A DNA stretch of 19,593 nt, from contig JAKALH010000007.1 of assembly GCA_021813225.1 (NCBI GenBank), positions 1 to 19,593 of the forward strand. Reading direction: 5' to 3'. A program made the translations under genes and the position numbers. Source of the DNA: Chloroflexota bacterium. GTDB taxonomy: Bacteria > Chloroflexota > Anaerolineae > J036 > Brachytrichaceae. Shown here piece by piece: positions 13,867 through 19,593 of this stretch (positions are counted from its first letter, which is position 1; each line of letters begins with the position of its first letter). Below the pieces are notes generated by a model. That model saw nothing but the letters and a program-made list of their open reading frames with translations, had not been told where the DNA came from and searched no databases.

Positions 13867-14997
13867 ATGAAGATAACCGAAGTGCGCACTATTCCGCTGA
13901 TGGGCCGTACCCCCGAAGGCGGCTGGGATACCGAGATCGAGCCTGAGGAGAATCTGCACACGCTGGTCCAGGTCGTCACCGATGAGACTGTGGGCGGCCA
14001 GCCGCTGACGGGCATCGGCAGCGTGTACACCAGCCAGGCACTGGTCGAGGGCGCGCTGCGGCTGATGCGCCCGTGGATTATCGGCGAGTGCGCCATCGAA
14101 CCGGAGCGCGTGACCGAGAAAATCGGCCAGATGGCCTTCTGGCAGGGGCGCGGCGGCGCGGTGACGCATGCCATCAGCGGCGTCGACATCGCCATGTGGG
14201 ACCTGCTGGGCAAGGTCAGCGGTCAGCCGGTGGCGCGGCTGCTGGGGGGTTACTACCGCAACCGCATCAAGCCATATGGCTCCATCCTGTTCGACCAGCC
14301 CGATATCCTGCGCGAAAAGCTGCAGGCCGTCGCCGCGCGCGGGTTCAGGGCCATCAAGCTGGGCTGGAAACCGTTCGGGCGGGTGGATCGCAAGCTGGAC
14401 GAACTGCTGGTGCGCACCGCGCGCGAGACCGTCGGCGACGAAGTGGAAATCATGGTGGACGCCGGCGGCAGCGAGCACTTCTGGCCGCACAACTACAAGT
14501 GGGCCATCGAGACAGCGCGCATGCTGGCGGATTACGGCATCACCTGGTTCGAGGAGGCGCTGCCGCCCGACGATATCGAGGGCTTCATCAAGCTGCGCGA
14601 GCATTCGCCCGTGCCTATCAGCACCGGCGAGGTGCTGACGCGTCGGCAGAGCTTCATGCCGTGGATCGAGCGCGGCGCGGTAGACATCATCCAGCCCGAC
14701 TGCACCAAGGTGGGCGGGCTGTCCGAATCGCGCCGCATCGGGTGGATGGCCTGCGACCACAACGTGCTGCTGGTGCCGCACGGGTGGAACACGGCTGTGG
14801 GGCTGGCCGCCGACCTGCATCTGGTAGCAGCGTTGCCCGTGGCGCGCTGGGTGGAATACCTTACGCCGTCGCCTTACATTGAGGAGATCATCGCGAAGCC
14901 GTTCACGCTCGATGATGAGGGTATGTTGCCGATTCCGACCGCGCCGGGATTGGGGATTGAGCTGGACTGGGAGGGAATCAGGCAGTTTTCGCGATAA
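13867..14997 (+). CDS. Mandelate racemase / muconate-lactonising enzyme family protein (enolase superfamily)
   Basis: The 376-residue protein has the capping domain (about 1-125) and the modified TIM barrel of the enolase superfamily. Metal ligands are seen as MVDAGG (Asp198), WFEEALPP (Glu229 or Glu230) and STGE (Glu255). Candidate acid-base residues are Lys164 and Lys168 in AIKLGWKPF, Asp278 in QPDCTKVGG and His305 in VPHGWNT. The His following the last strand places it with the mandelate racemase/sugar-acid dehydratase subgroup rather than MLE. Members abstract a proton next to a carboxylate, in many cases dehydrating an aldonic acid, so sugar-acid catabolism is likely but the substrate is not determinable. 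The start follows a GGAAGGGAA ribosome binding site. Its stop is only 4 nt from the convergent PemK-like toxin's stop. Confidence 0.88.
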   Translation: MKITEVRTIPLMGRTPEGGWDTEIEPEENLHTLVQVVTDETVGGQPLTGIGSVYTSQALVEGALRLMRPWIIGECAIEPERVTEKIGQMAFWQGRGGAVTHAISGVDIAMWDLLGKVSGQPVARLLGGYYRNRIKPYGSILFDQPDILREKLQAVAARGFRAIKLGWKPFGRVDRKLDELLVRTARETVGDEVEIMVDAGGSEHFWPHNYKWAIETARMLADYGITWFEEALPPDDIEGFIKLREHSPVPISTGEVLTRRQSFMPWIERGAVDIIQPDCTKVGGLSESRRIGWMACDHNVLLVPHGWNTAVGLAADLHLVAALPVARWVEYLTPSPYIEEIIAKPFTLDDEGMLPIPTAPGLGIELDWEGIRQFSR

Positions 14998-15001
14998 GCG
15001 A

Positions 15002-15352
15002 TCACCGTCCGGCGGGTAGCTGGTTTTGCAGGATGCGAATTGTCGCGAGTAATATCACACTGAATGTCTGATCGGTGAGTATTGCAATACGCTTGGTGAT
15101 CAGTGCTTCACTCGCCGTAAATAGCTTTATCGGGCGTGCGAAACTTGCTGAAGTCAGCGATCCAGCAGAAAGGCTGTCGCTGGTAATGACCACGGTGTTT
15201 GGGTCACCATACGGGTTACTGGTAATCTGGCACAACAACCAGTCTCCGCGTCTGGCATCACAAAGCACAACCGCAGGACGCAGCTTCGTCTCCGGAAGGT
15301 CTGAAAATGGGAATTTGACTACAACGATGGAAGCTTGGCTAAGTGTGACCAT
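15002..15352 (-). CDS. PemK/MazF-like toxin
   Basis: The 116-residue protein starts at the ATG at 15352; a longer frame from 15379 lacks support. The beginning, MVTLSQASIVVVKFPFSDLP, and ETKLRPAVVLCDAR match PemK/MazF-type endoribonucleases, with ICQITSNP-like strand WLLCQITSNPYGDPNTVVIT and SFARPIKLFT following. The C-terminal helix is RIAILTDQTFSVILLATIRIL. It probably cuts mRNA unless bound by the upstream antitoxin, whose gene overlaps its start by 34 nt (15319-15352). It is more distant from MazF than the toxin at 6812. All core strands are present, so it may be active. Confidence 0.8.
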   Translation of the reverse strand: MVTLSQASIVVVKFPFSDLPETKLRPAVVLCDARRGDWLLCQITSNPYGDPNTVVITSDSLSAGSLTSASFARPIKLFTASEALITKRIAILTDQTFSVILLATIRILQNQLPAGR

Positions 15353-15546
15353 GCATTGTCTTCTTCCGGTGTGAGCCAATCTGCAGCCAATGCGGGTTCG
15401 CTCAATATTGCGGATTCACGACCGCTCAGTTCCGGCTCATCATCCAGAACCGTGATCAATACACGATGCATGGGCGGCAACTTAACAGGCTCAAGGAGCC
15501 GCAATACGCCATCCTGGTCAATCACAGCCTCATAGGTCTGAATCAT
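15319..15546 (-). CDS. Antitoxin of the PemK-like toxin (C-terminal part of a chimeric frame)
   Basis: From the ATG at 15546 the frame gives 75 residues: MIQTYEAVIDQDGVLRLLEP (1-20), then VKLPPMHRVLITVLDDEPEL, and SEPALAADWLTPEEDNAWSHL (49-69) near the end. The beta-strand opening with 'GVLRLLEPVKLP' resembles small antitoxins of the DUF104/AF2212-like type, and the acidic, Trp-containing end is a likely toxin-binding segment. It lies directly before, and overlaps, the PemK-like gene. The frame is open upstream without a stop into the DUF5615 fragment (to 15681), so the product may be a 120-residue fusion. There is no good ribosome binding site for the ATG at 15546, only AAGTGG about 5 nt before, so the fusion may be what is translated. 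Confidence 0.7.
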   Translation of the reverse strand: MIQTYEAVIDQDGVLRLLEPVKLPPMHRVLITVLDDEPELSGRESAILSEPALAADWLTPEEDNAWSHLAKLPSL

Positions 15547-15681
15547 ATTGGCCACTTGAGTGAATTTTACCGCCGCTTCCGCCAGGCCCGCCTGTGACAC
15601 ATGTATTGAAGCCGGGAAGATATCACCCAGGCGTTGTATCAGTTTTGGAGAAAGGTTCTGGTCAAACAATAATGCTGTCAT
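15547..15681 (-). pseudogene. Truncated DUF5615 PIN-like toxin, in frame with the next antitoxin
   Basis: The ATG at 15681 begins MTALLFDQNLSPKLIQRLGD, then IFPASIHVSQAGLAEA, the opening of DUF5615 PIN-like toxins (LLFDxNLSPxLxxRL...HVxxxGL). After about 36 residues the match stops, and AVKFTQVAN leads into the antitoxin start. The typical protein is around 110-120 residues, and the acidic residues after Asp7 that complete the active site are missing, so it cannot be a working nuclease. It overlaps the DUF433 stop by 4 nt (ATGA), as in intact DUF433-DUF5615 pairs, so this was once such a pair, cut by a deletion. Confidence 0.75.
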
Positions 15682-15908
15682 GGTTGGACAGCCACAATGG
15701 CACGCTCACGGTTGGCGGCAAATTGGAGGCATGCGAGAATATCTTCCTTCGTCAGGTAGGGAAAATCCGCGATGATTTCATCTTCCGTCATACCGGACGC
15801 CAGGTACTCCAGGACATCATAGACAGTCATCCGCATTCCCCGTATAGTTGGTTTACCGCCGCGTTTCCCCGGGATAATCGTAATAATGTCCCTGAAATCG
15901 GTCGCCAT
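15678..15908 (-). CDS. DUF433 antitoxin
   Basis: The 76-residue protein reads IITIIPGKRGGKPTIRGMRM (8-27), TVYDVLEYLASGMTEDEIIA (28-47), then DFPYLTKEDILACLQFAANR, which is the DUF433 pattern: a short strand, the 'GGKPxIRGxR' loop and a winged-helix-type DNA-binding part (VapB45-like). DUF433 proteins are antitoxins usually paired with DUF5615 PIN-like toxins, as here. GAGGG stands 4 nt before the ATG at 15908. The sequence looks intact although its toxin is not. It is the first gene of a minus-strand operon that ends with the PemK-like toxin. Confidence 0.85.
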   Translation of the reverse strand: MATDFRDIITIIPGKRGGKPTIRGMRMTVYDVLEYLASGMTEDEIIADFPYLTKEDILACLQFAANRERAIVAVQP

Positions 15909-15943
15909 ATGCCCTCGCCATGAATACTTACCTGTATAGCCCG

Positions 15944-15949
15944 ATTATA
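15944..15949 (-). promoter_or_regulatory. -10 box of the DUF433 operon
   Basis: TATAAT on the reverse strand lies 35 nt before the DUF433 ATG. The region 15934-15949 has a short symmetry (TATA, seven bases, TATA) that could be the operator. No good -35 is visible. Confidence 0.4.
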
Positions 15950-16071
15950 GGCTTTGTTGAGTGGTATTCGCAGTGAGTACGCGACGATGCATTGCTATTC
16001 GTGAAAGCGCCAGGCCGGTATGAGGTTGATGCTGCTCACCCTGCTCCGTTCGGGTCTATAGTTTCATCATC

Positions 16072-16250
16072 ATGACCCGCATCGCCATCGGCGGAATCAT
16101 CCACGAGACTACGGCCCGATTGCGTCCGCAATTTACGAGGTGGACACGCCTGGCCTGGGCAGCGCGGACCTCAGGCGGTTTGCCTACCGCAACCTGCCCC
16201 GACCCATCTACCCGCTCGATGAAGGCGTTACATTCCCGAAATCGGGCTGA
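16072..16250 (+). pseudogene. MlrC (peptidase M81 family) gene reduced to its two ends
   Basis: The ATG at 16072 opens MTRIAIGGIIHET, the characteristic start of MlrC/M81 proteins. After 13 codons the frame fails, and in another frame from 16110 follow YGPIASAIYEVDTPGLGSAD and LRRFAYRNLPRPIYPLDEG, the usual C-terminal end of the same family, to TGA 16248-16250. Nearly the whole protein of some 490 residues is missing, including the metal site. Known members cleave microcystin or are of unknown role. TATAGT (16057-16062) 9 nt before the ATG looks like its old leaderless promoter. The gene-free stretch 15909-16291 contains this relic, the DUF433 promoter and the hairpin at 16232-16278; nothing more was seen. 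Confidence 0.8.
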
Positions 16251-16278
16251 GCTTCGCTCCGCTTGAGATTTCGGGAAT
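16232..16278. repeat. Long palindromic element between convergent units
   Basis: ATTCCCGAAATC (16232-16243) and GATTTCGGGAAT (16267-16278) are a perfect 12-bp inverted repeat around a 23-nt loop (GGGCTGAGCTTCGCTCCGCT and three more bases), whose sense resembles the CTGAGC element at 9002-9040. There is no T run. It lies 14 nt after the lipoprotein stop (reverse strand) and overlaps the end of the MlrC relic. It may end transcription or be a dispersed repeat. Confidence 0.55.
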
Positions 16279-16291
16279 TATCGAACCGAAC

Positions 16292-17494
16292 TTACTGCGA
16301 CTTGTAGCAATCCACAATCACGTTGCGCGGGATGGTGGTGGTGCTGCCGTCGGCCTTCACGACATATATCGTAAAGACGTAGTAGCCCTTGCCGTCCACT
16401 GTCACCTGATACGAACCGCTTGGGACTGCCAGCGGGATGCGTTTGCCCGCCGCGTTGTTCGGCGTGATGGACGCGAGGTTCCCGGCCGGGCAGTTCGCGA
16501 AGATGCCCGGGCCATCCATAGCGGTGATCTCAAGCTCAAGGCTCTTGGCGCCGTTTACTTCCCAGACCAGGCTGGTGGTCTTGCCTTCACCTTTGTAGCC
16601 CAATGGCACGTCGCCGATGTTGTCGCGCGGCGAGAAGCGCATCACCTGGCTGTACGGCAGCAGCGCCGATGGCGGCAGACTGGATGTGGGAGCAGGCACG
16701 GCGGTGGGCGGAACCGCCGTTGGCGCATTAGCGCTGGTCGGCGCCGCCGTCGGCAGCGGCGGTGCGCCGGCCACAGCCAACTGGCTGGTATCCCCGACGA
16801 CGGTCACCAGACCGCCAAACACCCAGCCCACACCATCCTGACCAGCAGGGAAGGTAATCTGCCACCAGGTTCCATCGACGTTCTTGCCGCGAATGAGGGC
16901 CGTCTGGCCGCGGTCAAGTGTGCCGACCTTGTCATAAGCGGTGGACGGGCCTTTGCGCACATTTACATAGTCGCCGTCCTTGACGGATGCCGTAGCGCCC
17001 TGTGGCGTCGCGGTGGCCTGTGGCTGGGCAGCAGTCGGCGCGGGTGTGGGCGTGGCGGGCGCTGCTGTCGGCGCAGTTGTGGTCGCCTGCGCAACCGTCG
17101 TGGCAGCGCTCTGCACGGTCACGAAGACGGCATCCGATGCAATCAGCACGTCGCCCTTGTCATTCAGCCCCTTCAACTGGATCACATGAGCGCCTGCTTT
17201 GTCGGGCGTCCACGGCACGTTGATCTGAAACTCGTTGTTCTGCGCCGCGGTATCCACAGTGGCGAATTTCGCGCCGTCGACATAAACATCCACGGACTTC
17301 AAGCCGCTTCCGGTCACTTTACCGGTAATATTGACGACCTGCGAAACCTTTAGTGCCGTAGTGGCATCCGGGGCGCTGATCGTCGCAGCGAGTGCAACCG
17401 GCGCGCCGCCGCAGGCCGGCAGAACCATGAGCAGTGACGCCAGCGCGACAGCCAGCACCTGCGCCGGTCTGGATTTGAAGGGGAGACTAATCAT
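16292..17494 (-). CDS. Secreted lipoprotein with Ig-like and SH3 domains
   Basis: The 400-residue protein begins with a signal peptide (about 1-27) ending in LPAC, with Cys28 as likely lipid site; Pro at -2 is unusual for a lipobox. A beta-sandwich, Ig-like domain follows (about 38-128, ISAPDATTALKVSQVVNITG, VDVYVDGAKFATVD), then a Thr/Ala/Pro linker (130-165), a bacterial SH3 domain (about 168-233) with YVNVRKGPSTAYDKVGTL (177-194) and WWQITF, another Pro-rich linker (240-278), and a C-terminal domain (280-400) with Cys335 and Cys396 that may form a disulfide. It probably sits outside the membrane and binds cell-wall or glycan material. The ribosome binding site GGGAGGAAG is just before the ATG at 17494. 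The linkers are typical of Chloroflexota secreted proteins. Confidence 0.8.
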   Translation of the reverse strand: MISLPFKSRPAQVLAVALASLLMVLPACGGAPVALAATISAPDATTALKVSQVVNITGKVTGSGLKSVDVYVDGAKFATVDTAAQNNEFQINVPWTPDKAGAHVIQLKGLNDKGDVLIASDAVFVTVQSAATTVAQATTTAPTAAPATPTPAPTAAQPQATATPQGATASVKDGDYVNVRKGPSTAYDKVGTLDRGQTALIRGKNVDGTWWQITFPAGQDGVGWVFGGLVTVVGDTSQLAVAGAPPLPTAAPTSANAPTAVPPTAVPAPTSSLPPSALLPYSQVMRFSPRDNIGDVPLGYKGEGKTTSLVWEVNGAKSLELEITAMDGPGIFANCPAGNLASITPNNAAGKRIPLAVPSGSYQVTVDGKGYYVFTIYVVKADGSTTTIPRNVIVDCYKSQ

Positions 17495-17523
17495 GACTTC
17501 CTCCCGTAAGAGTTGCGAGACAG

Positions 17524-17537
17524 GACTGTTTACAGTC
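17524..17537. promoter_or_regulatory. Perfect 14-bp palindrome upstream of the lipoprotein gene
   Basis: GACTGTTTACAGTC reads the same on both strands and lies 30 nt before the lipoprotein ATG at 17494. GAGACAGG occurs twice around it (17517-17524 and 17542-17549). It could be an operator or part of the leader. The flanking 17495-17599 contains no gene. Confidence 0.4.
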
Positions 17538-17599
17538 GATAGAGACAGGTCTGAACATATTTTTACGTTAGCGCGTAACAGAATTCTAGCATGCAGCCT

Positions 17600-18238
17600 T
17601 CAAGGGCAGCCGTTGCGGCGCTGCCGCCATTCGGCAAACCAGGCCGCCAGCGCTGCGAGGACGCCGGCCAGCGTGATCCACCAGCCCGAGCCGATGCCGA
17701 CACTGCCGCCATAAAGCTGCTCGATAAATGGCTTTATCGCCAGGTAACCGGCCAGCGGCACCGCGGCAAGCAGCGGCACAAGCGCTAGAACTGCCGCCCG
17801 CGCGCGCCGGACGCGCCCCAACCGCCCCAGCGCGGCCACAACCACCAGCGCCATCACGGCAATGCTGATATAGAACTGCAGCGCGTAATCCGGGCTGCGG
17901 AAAGCGGTCAGCACCTGCGGGTATCCGGGCAGGCCCAGTGATGCCACGACAGCGCAGCCCAACCCCGCCAGCAGCCGGTTCACCCGCGACGCCATGCCGC
18001 CCGCCAGCAACGCGCCGAGCAGCGCCGCCGACCATAGCGGCAGGTAAAACCACTGGTTCAGGAAAATGCCGGCGCCGGGCGTGAAATGCGTGAACACCGC
18101 CAGTTCATGTGCGCTCAGGGTGAGGGCGGCGGTCTTATGCGCCGCCCACGGGGCGAAATGGCCGATCAGCAGCAATATCGCCGCCGGAATGGCCGTGCGA
18201 GCGGGCAACGATGGCGCAGGATGTGATTCCGTGTTCAA
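17600..18238 (-). CDS. Integral membrane protein of unknown function
   Basis: The frame ends at 17600 and holds about five or six hydrophobic helices in the last 200 residues, e.g. ARTAIPAAILLLIGHFAPW, WFYLPLWSAALLGALLAGGM, ISIAVMALVVVAALGRL, VLALVPLLAAVPLAGYLAI and GWWITLAGVLAALAAWFAEW. Helices two and three are joined by SRVNRLLAGLGCAVVASLGL, and charged runs (RVRRAR) probably face inside. The family is not recognised. The start is unsure: no ATG lies in frame until 18325, which is inside the divergent aminotransferase gene, so TTG at 18238 or 18208 is probable; neither has a ribosome binding site. 18238 is used because TAAACT lies 7 nt upstream, in a leaderless layout. It is followed by 105 nt and then the lipoprotein gene on the same strand. 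Confidence 0.6.
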   Translation of the reverse strand: MNTESHPAPSLPARTAIPAAILLLIGHFAPWAAHKTAALTLSAHELAVFTHFTPGAGIFLNQWFYLPLWSAALLGALLAGGMASRVNRLLAGLGCAVVASLGLPGYPQVLTAFRSPDYALQFYISIAVMALVVVAALGRLGRVRRARAAVLALVPLLAAVPLAGYLAIKPFIEQLYGGSVGIGSGWWITLAGVLAALAAWFAEWRQRRNGCP

Positions 18239-18281
18239 CCAGCAAAGTTTAGCATTGGCGTTAGAATCACCCCCCGGAACT

Positions 18282-19463
18282 ATGAACACGAACGATATCG
18301 CCCGCGCACGCAGCGCAATCCCCATTCTGAAACAGATGCTTTATCTCAACACCGGCACATCCGGCCTGCCCGCACAACCCGTCGTAGAAAAGTTAATTGA
18401 ACTGACCCGCTATTGCGAGCTGGGCGGGCTGCCGGCCTACTATGAGGTCAGCCAGCAGGTCGAGCAGGCGCGCAACCGCGTCGCCCGGTTCCTGGGCGCT
18501 GATACCAGCGAGATGGCTTTTACCTACAACGCCACCCACAGCCTGAACGCGGCCATGTGGCTGGACTGGGATGCCATGCGTCCGGCGCCCGGCAGACCGG
18601 TGGACGTGTTGATCTCCGATCACGAATACCCGTCCACCAATATGATCTTTCGATATCTGGAGCAGATCGGCAAGGCGCGCCTGATCCGCTACCGGCTCTC
18701 TGCGCGAGCCGCGGATGTGATCGCCAGCCTGAACGCCAACGCCACGGATGAGGCGCGCGTGCTGGTGGCCAGCCATGTCGACTGCAACACCGGCCTGCGC
18801 GCCGACGTGAAAGCCATCAGCGCCTGGTGCCGCAGCCGCGGCATCGTCTCATATATCGACGGCGCACAGGCTGCCGGGCAGTTCGCCATCGATCTGCACG
18901 ACATCGGCTGCGACCTGTACATCAGCAACGGGCATAAATGGCTGTATGGCCCCAATGGCATTGGCCTGCTGTATGTGCGCAGGGATTTTATCGACCGCAT
19001 GATCCCGCCGATGGTCGGCGCCGGAACGATCAACTGGGATATCCCGGTCACATTTGTCGACGGCGCATCCCGTTTCGAGCTGGCTGCCACGCGCCCGGTG
19101 CAGGTGTTCGCCGCCATGAATGCCGTTCTGGACTGGTACGAGAGCTTTGGCGAAGGCGCCATCGAGGCGCGCATGCGCGAACTGTCGGATTACTTCAAGA
19201 AGCGGGTGCTGGAGCAGCCCGAGCGCTACACGCTCATCTGCCCGTTGCCGTGGGAGGAATCATCCGGCATGGTCAGCATCACGTTCCCGGGCAAGACCAT
19301 TAAGGAAATCGGCGACTTCACACACCGCATGTTCACGCAGAAGAAGGCTATCCTGCGCCCGGTCGGCGAAGGTTTCGACGCCATACGCATGTCGATGGCC
19401 TATTACAACTGCGAGGAAGAATACGAACGCTTCTTCAAGCTGTGCGAAACGGAGTTTCTGTAA
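18282..19463 (+). CDS. Class V aminotransferase (cysteine desulfurase-like fold)
   Basis: The 393-residue protein starts at the ATG at 18282; the frame is open from 18066 but that stretch is antisense to the membrane protein. It is a PLP-dependent fold-type I enzyme. LNTGTSGLPAQPV (22-34) is the substrate entrance, FTYNATHSLNAAM (80-92) the phosphate region, SDHEYPSTN (112-120) a His/Glu loop, YIDGAQAAG (191-199) holds the pyridine-binding Asp193 and GHKWLYGPNGIG (217-228) the Schiff-base Lys219. The closest groups are isopenicillin N epimerase-like and selenocysteine lyase-like class V proteins. No active-site Cys loop is evident, so cysteine desulfurase activity is less likely than a lyase, epimerase or transaminase. 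The substrate is unknown. TAGAAT (18262-18267) is a possible -10 box. Confidence 0.85.
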   Translation: MNTNDIARARSAIPILKQMLYLNTGTSGLPAQPVVEKLIELTRYCELGGLPAYYEVSQQVEQARNRVARFLGADTSEMAFTYNATHSLNAAMWLDWDAMRPAPGRPVDVLISDHEYPSTNMIFRYLEQIGKARLIRYRLSARAADVIASLNANATDEARVLVASHVDCNTGLRADVKAISAWCRSRGIVSYIDGAQAAGQFAIDLHDIGCDLYISNGHKWLYGPNGIGLLYVRRDFIDRMIPPMVGAGTINWDIPVTFVDGASRFELAATRPVQVFAAMNAVLDWYESFGEGAIEARMRELSDYFKKRVLEQPERYTLICPLPWEESSGMVSITFPGKTIKEIGDFTHRMFTQKKAILRPVGEGFDAIRMSMAYYNCEEEYERFFKLCETEFL

Positions 19464-19475
19464 GACAGGGAAAAT

Positions 19476-19515
19476 GGGGATTGGGCGAGAGATAGACGAT
19501 AAGCGCCCAATCCCC
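19476..19515. terminator. 12-bp hairpin after the aminotransferase gene
   Basis: GGGGATTGGGCG (19476-19487) and CGCCCAATCCCC (19504-19515) pair perfectly around a 16-nt loop, 12 nt after the stop codon. There is no T run, but the symmetry and position between likely convergent genes fit a transcription end or barrier. Confidence 0.5.
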
Positions 19516-19538
19516 GCCTCTGATTCCTCCCTCTGGCG

Positions 19539-19593
19539 TTATGAAAAAGGCGTTGAAGATGCTCGCCGGATATCGATCTGGTCGATGACGGCG
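19539..19593 (-). CDS. Possible last 17 codons of a minus-strand gene
   Basis: From the window edge the reverse strand reads AVIDQIDIRRASSTPFS and then TAA (19541-19539). It is short and the family is not recognised. It is favoured by the hairpin at 19476-19515 lying between it and the aminotransferase gene, as between other convergent pairs here. A 15-codon plus-strand ORF over the same bases is the alternative. Confidence 0.25.
   Translation of the reverse strand, partial: AVIDQIDIRRASSTPFS

Noticed and set aside
13483..14820. Open frame of about 445 codons on the minus strand
   Set aside because: It is antisense to the racemase-family gene and the sugar dehydrogenase relic, both with clear family motifs on the plus strand.
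19541..19588. 15-codon plus-strand ORF MKKALKMLAGYRSGR
   Set aside because: It has no ribosome binding site, is very short and overlaps the more plausible minus-strand end.

Overview
The window is bacterial, GC-rich and densely packed, and most likely comes from a member of the Chloroflexota (Anaerolineae-like). This is an inference from several traits: secreted proteins with Pro/Thr/Ala-rich linkers, a DUF2142/PMT-like membrane glycosyltransferase, a ClpC with a UVR segment, a four-domain S1 protein, many PemK/MazF and DUF433/DUF5615 toxin-antitoxin genes, and dispersed palindromes between convergent genes. No 16S rRNA, tRNA, CRISPR array or intact transposase was seen, so the taxonomic call is soft.

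Layout. 1-949 (minus): the N-terminal part of a family 2 glycosyltransferase overlaps the end of xpt (xanthine phosphoribosyltransferase), whose -10 box lies only 6 nt before its ATG. 1083-5314 (plus): an S1-domain RNA-binding protein with its own terminator, then clpC with a long leader and a strong two-way terminator. 5331-7416 (minus): a GT-C membrane glycosyltransferase and a MazEF-type module with an operator palindrome. 7446-8998 (plus): a possible 27-codon Cys-rich leader ORF, then guaB (IMP dehydrogenase), which with xpt makes two routes to XMP in the window. 9068-9856 (minus): a pentapeptide-repeat protein preceded in the same frame by a 39-codon ORF that ends in UGA. 9950-10533 (plus): the relic of a YVTN beta-propeller repeat, then a rhodanese lipoprotein. 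10575-10841 (minus): a DUF5676-like two-helix membrane protein. 10970-12337 (plus): a PaaK-like adenylating enzyme.

12339-13834 is a visibly more AT-rich patch followed by debris: a Phd-type antitoxin with a textbook promoter and a 25-bp palindromic operator, a DNA methyltransferase broken at a G run, the C-terminal remnant of a PQQ-dependent sugar dehydrogenase, and a possible further C-terminal relic. An intact enolase-superfamily enzyme follows (13867-14997). 15002-15908 (minus) is a rearranged toxin-antitoxin cassette: a DUF433 antitoxin, a DUF5615 PIN-like toxin cut to about 35 residues and running in frame into a second antitoxin, then a PemK-like toxin. 16072-16250 is an MlrC (peptidase M81) gene reduced to its two ends. 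16292-19463 holds a secreted SH3/Ig-like lipoprotein and a small membrane protein (both minus) and a class V aminotransferase (plus). The end of the window may contain the last 17 codons of a further minus-strand gene.

The housekeeping genes (xpt, S1, clpC, guaB) look intact. The accessory stretches between 9.8 and 16.3 kb contain at least four gene relics interleaved with toxin-antitoxin genes, so this region appears to gain and lose genes repeatedly. The most unusual items are the chimeric toxin-antitoxin cassette, the Phd-methyltransferase operon with its palindrome, the in-frame UGA before the pentapeptide gene, and the Cys-rich leader ORF before guaB.
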